Part shown: positions 6,114-6,595 of the stretch, one piece after another
Layout: every line of letters begins with the position of its first letter
Position numbering within the stretch: the first letter of the stretch is position 1
Source: Methyloglobulus sp.
Lineage (GTDB): Bacteria > Pseudomonadota > Gammaproteobacteria > Methylococcales > Methylomonadaceae
Direction of reading: 5' to 3'
Assembly: GCA_013140405.1 (NCBI GenBank)
Contig: JABFSV010000365.1
Location: forward strand, 1 to 6,595
DNA: 6,595 nucleotides
Program-made: the position numbers and the translations under genes
Notes under the pieces: model-generated
What the model was told of the DNA's origin: nothing
The model's database searches: none
What the model saw: only the letters and a program-made list of their open reading frames with translations

Positions 6114-6290
6114 TCATGATGCTGTTATTATTTTCAATAATAACTTTGGTCCCGGATTTAATTTAACATGACTTGACTCACTTTCTTTTTTTCTTAAAGC
6201 TTCTACGATTCGGCTTAGATCATTACCATACCGTGCTGCATGCTCCCGTCTATAACGACGGACTTCCTCAACGATTGGGTCATTAATCAT
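6114..6290 (-). CDS. Small partner protein of the PIN gene, possible antitoxin
   Basis: A 58-residue frame read directly from the sequence, starting with ATG at 6290 and ending with TGA at 6114-6116. It overlaps the end of the PIN gene by 8 bases and has an excellent AGGAGG Shine-Dalgarno (6299-6304) with 8-base spacing, inside the PIN coding sequence. The protein begins MINDPIVEEVRRYRREHAAR, continues with an NDLSRIVEALRKKE segment (23-36), then a less charged tail ending LLLKIITAS. From memory, small proteins with a D-P-I-V-E-E-V-R...H-A-A-R...D-L pattern commonly sit beside PIN genes. I see no clear ribbon-helix-helix or AbrB DNA-binding domain. The two amphipathic helices would suit a toxin-binding peptide. 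That it is translated is well supported by the signals; the antitoxin role is inference. Confidence 0.8.
   Translation of the reverse strand: MINDPIVEEVRRYRREHAARYGNDLSRIVEALRKKESESSHVKLNPGPKLLLKIITAS
6124..6144. repeat. AT-rich perfect inverted repeat
   Basis: GTTATTATT (6124-6132) and AATAATAAC (6136-6144) form a nine-pair palindrome around TTC. It lies inside the last codons of the 58-residue gene, about 50 bases before dapF. No T-run follows on the minus strand, so it is not a normal terminator for the PIN pair. It could be an operator, an mRNA 3' structure, or simply AT-rich coding sequence. Confidence 0.45.
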
Positions 6291-6595
6291 CTAATATTCC
6301 TCCTAATTCTTCGGGTGAGCATAATTGTGGACAGGCATAACCACAAGATTCCACAAGCCGTGTTATAACTGCCTTTGTTTCAGCGTTATTGATGTGTTTG
6401 AAATTCCAAGTGAGCAAAAAATCCGCACCTTGAGCGGCAGCGATGCCAATATGCAATGCGTCTTCTTCGCTGCCCACTGGCACGGCACCATTAGCTAAAA
6501 GCAAATCAGCAACTTTAGTTGCCTCATCTGAAATGGTAAGACTGGCTATATCGGCAACGGTTTCAAGGCGAATCTGAGCAGCTTTGGGATCGCCC
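6283..6595 (-). CDS. PIN-domain protein, VapC-like toxin (partial, N-terminus outside window)
   Basis: The C-terminal 103 residues of a PIN-domain protein whose frame is open to the window edge. PIN proteins are metal-dependent ribonucleases, and VapC-type toxins cleave tRNA or rRNA. Visible landmarks are the SEEDALHIGIAAAQGADFLLTWNFKHI block, with the conserved acidic Asp in EEDALH and the later Asp of GADFLLTWN, both expected to help bind catalytic metal. The end, CGYACPQLCSPEELGGI, resembles the closing segment of this PIN subgroup. The missing N-terminus should carry the first catalytic Asp and perhaps 40-60 residues. A TTG at 6502-6504 is in frame but internal, because the coding signal continues unbroken upstream of it. 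The stop (TAA, 6283-6285) overlaps the next gene. Assignment to PIN is firm; activity as a toxin is inferred. Confidence 0.88.
   Translation of the reverse strand, partial: GDPKAAQIRLETVADIASLTISDEATKVADLLLANGAVPVGSEEDALHIGIAAAQGADFLLTWNFKHINNAETKAVITRLVESCGYACPQLCSPEELGGILDD
6299..6304 (-). promoter_or_regulatory. Strong Shine-Dalgarno that decides the small-gene start
   Basis: AGGAGG on the minus strand, eight bases before ATG 6290 and embedded in the Glu-Leu-Gly-Gly codons near the end of the PIN gene. A second ATG at 6283, in another frame and forming TAATG with the PIN stop, opens only 22 codons. The spacing and the family-like protein pick 6290. Confidence 0.8.

Noticed and set aside
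6215..6283. 22-codon frame from the ATG overlapping the PIN stop (TAATG)
   Set aside because: The frame ends after 22 codons, while the ATG at 6290 in another frame has a strong Shine-Dalgarno and a family-like 58-residue product.
6283..6504. Complete 73-residue gene starting at TTG 6504
   Set aside because: The same frame stays open to the window edge with convincing PIN-family sequence, so the TTG is an internal Leu codon of a truncated larger gene.

Overview
The window looks like chromosomal DNA of a gammaproteobacterium. The main evidence is the co-oriented, overlapping block dapF–DUF484–xerC, a layout typical of that class, plus DUF2333 and DUF4389 membrane proteins that I associate with gammaproteobacteria. 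A methanotroph-like lineage (Methylococcales) is possible but is only an impression. I see no phage, IS, CRISPR, tRNA or rRNA.

Left part, plus strand (1-1060): a possible 18-residue tail of an unseen upstream gene, then a 104-residue secreted or membrane-anchored protein of unknown function, then a small heat-shock protein (Hsp20). The Hsp20 leader is the best regulatory region here. It has a near-consensus sigma-32 promoter (471-498) and a ten-pair hairpin (534-558) whose U-run covers the whole Shine-Dalgarno, so it is a candidate fourU-type RNA thermometer. A UUCG-capped intrinsic terminator (1033-1056) closes this unit.

Right part, minus strand (1080-6595), read in the direction of transcription: a truncated PIN-domain (VapC-like) gene entering from the window edge; a 58-codon partner gene overlapping it by 8 bases; dapF (lysine/peptidoglycan precursor synthesis); DUF484; xerC (chromosome dimer resolution); a 72-base gap; then DUF2333, DUF4389 and dinB (translesion polymerase IV). 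Junctions are ATGA (dapF/DUF484), TAATG (DUF484/xerC), a 5-base gap (DUF2333/DUF4389) and a 6-base gap (DUF4389/dinB). No intrinsic terminator is visible between the PIN gene and the end of dinB, so some or all of this may be co-transcribed.

Most genes are ordinary housekeeping genes. The points worth a second look are the two-layer heat control of hsp20, the toxin-first PIN/small-protein pair directly upstream of dapF, the uncharacterised 104-residue exported protein, the two poly-A runs in xerC, and dinB sitting behind two membrane proteins of unknown function. I found nothing that clearly amounts to a new multi-gene system.
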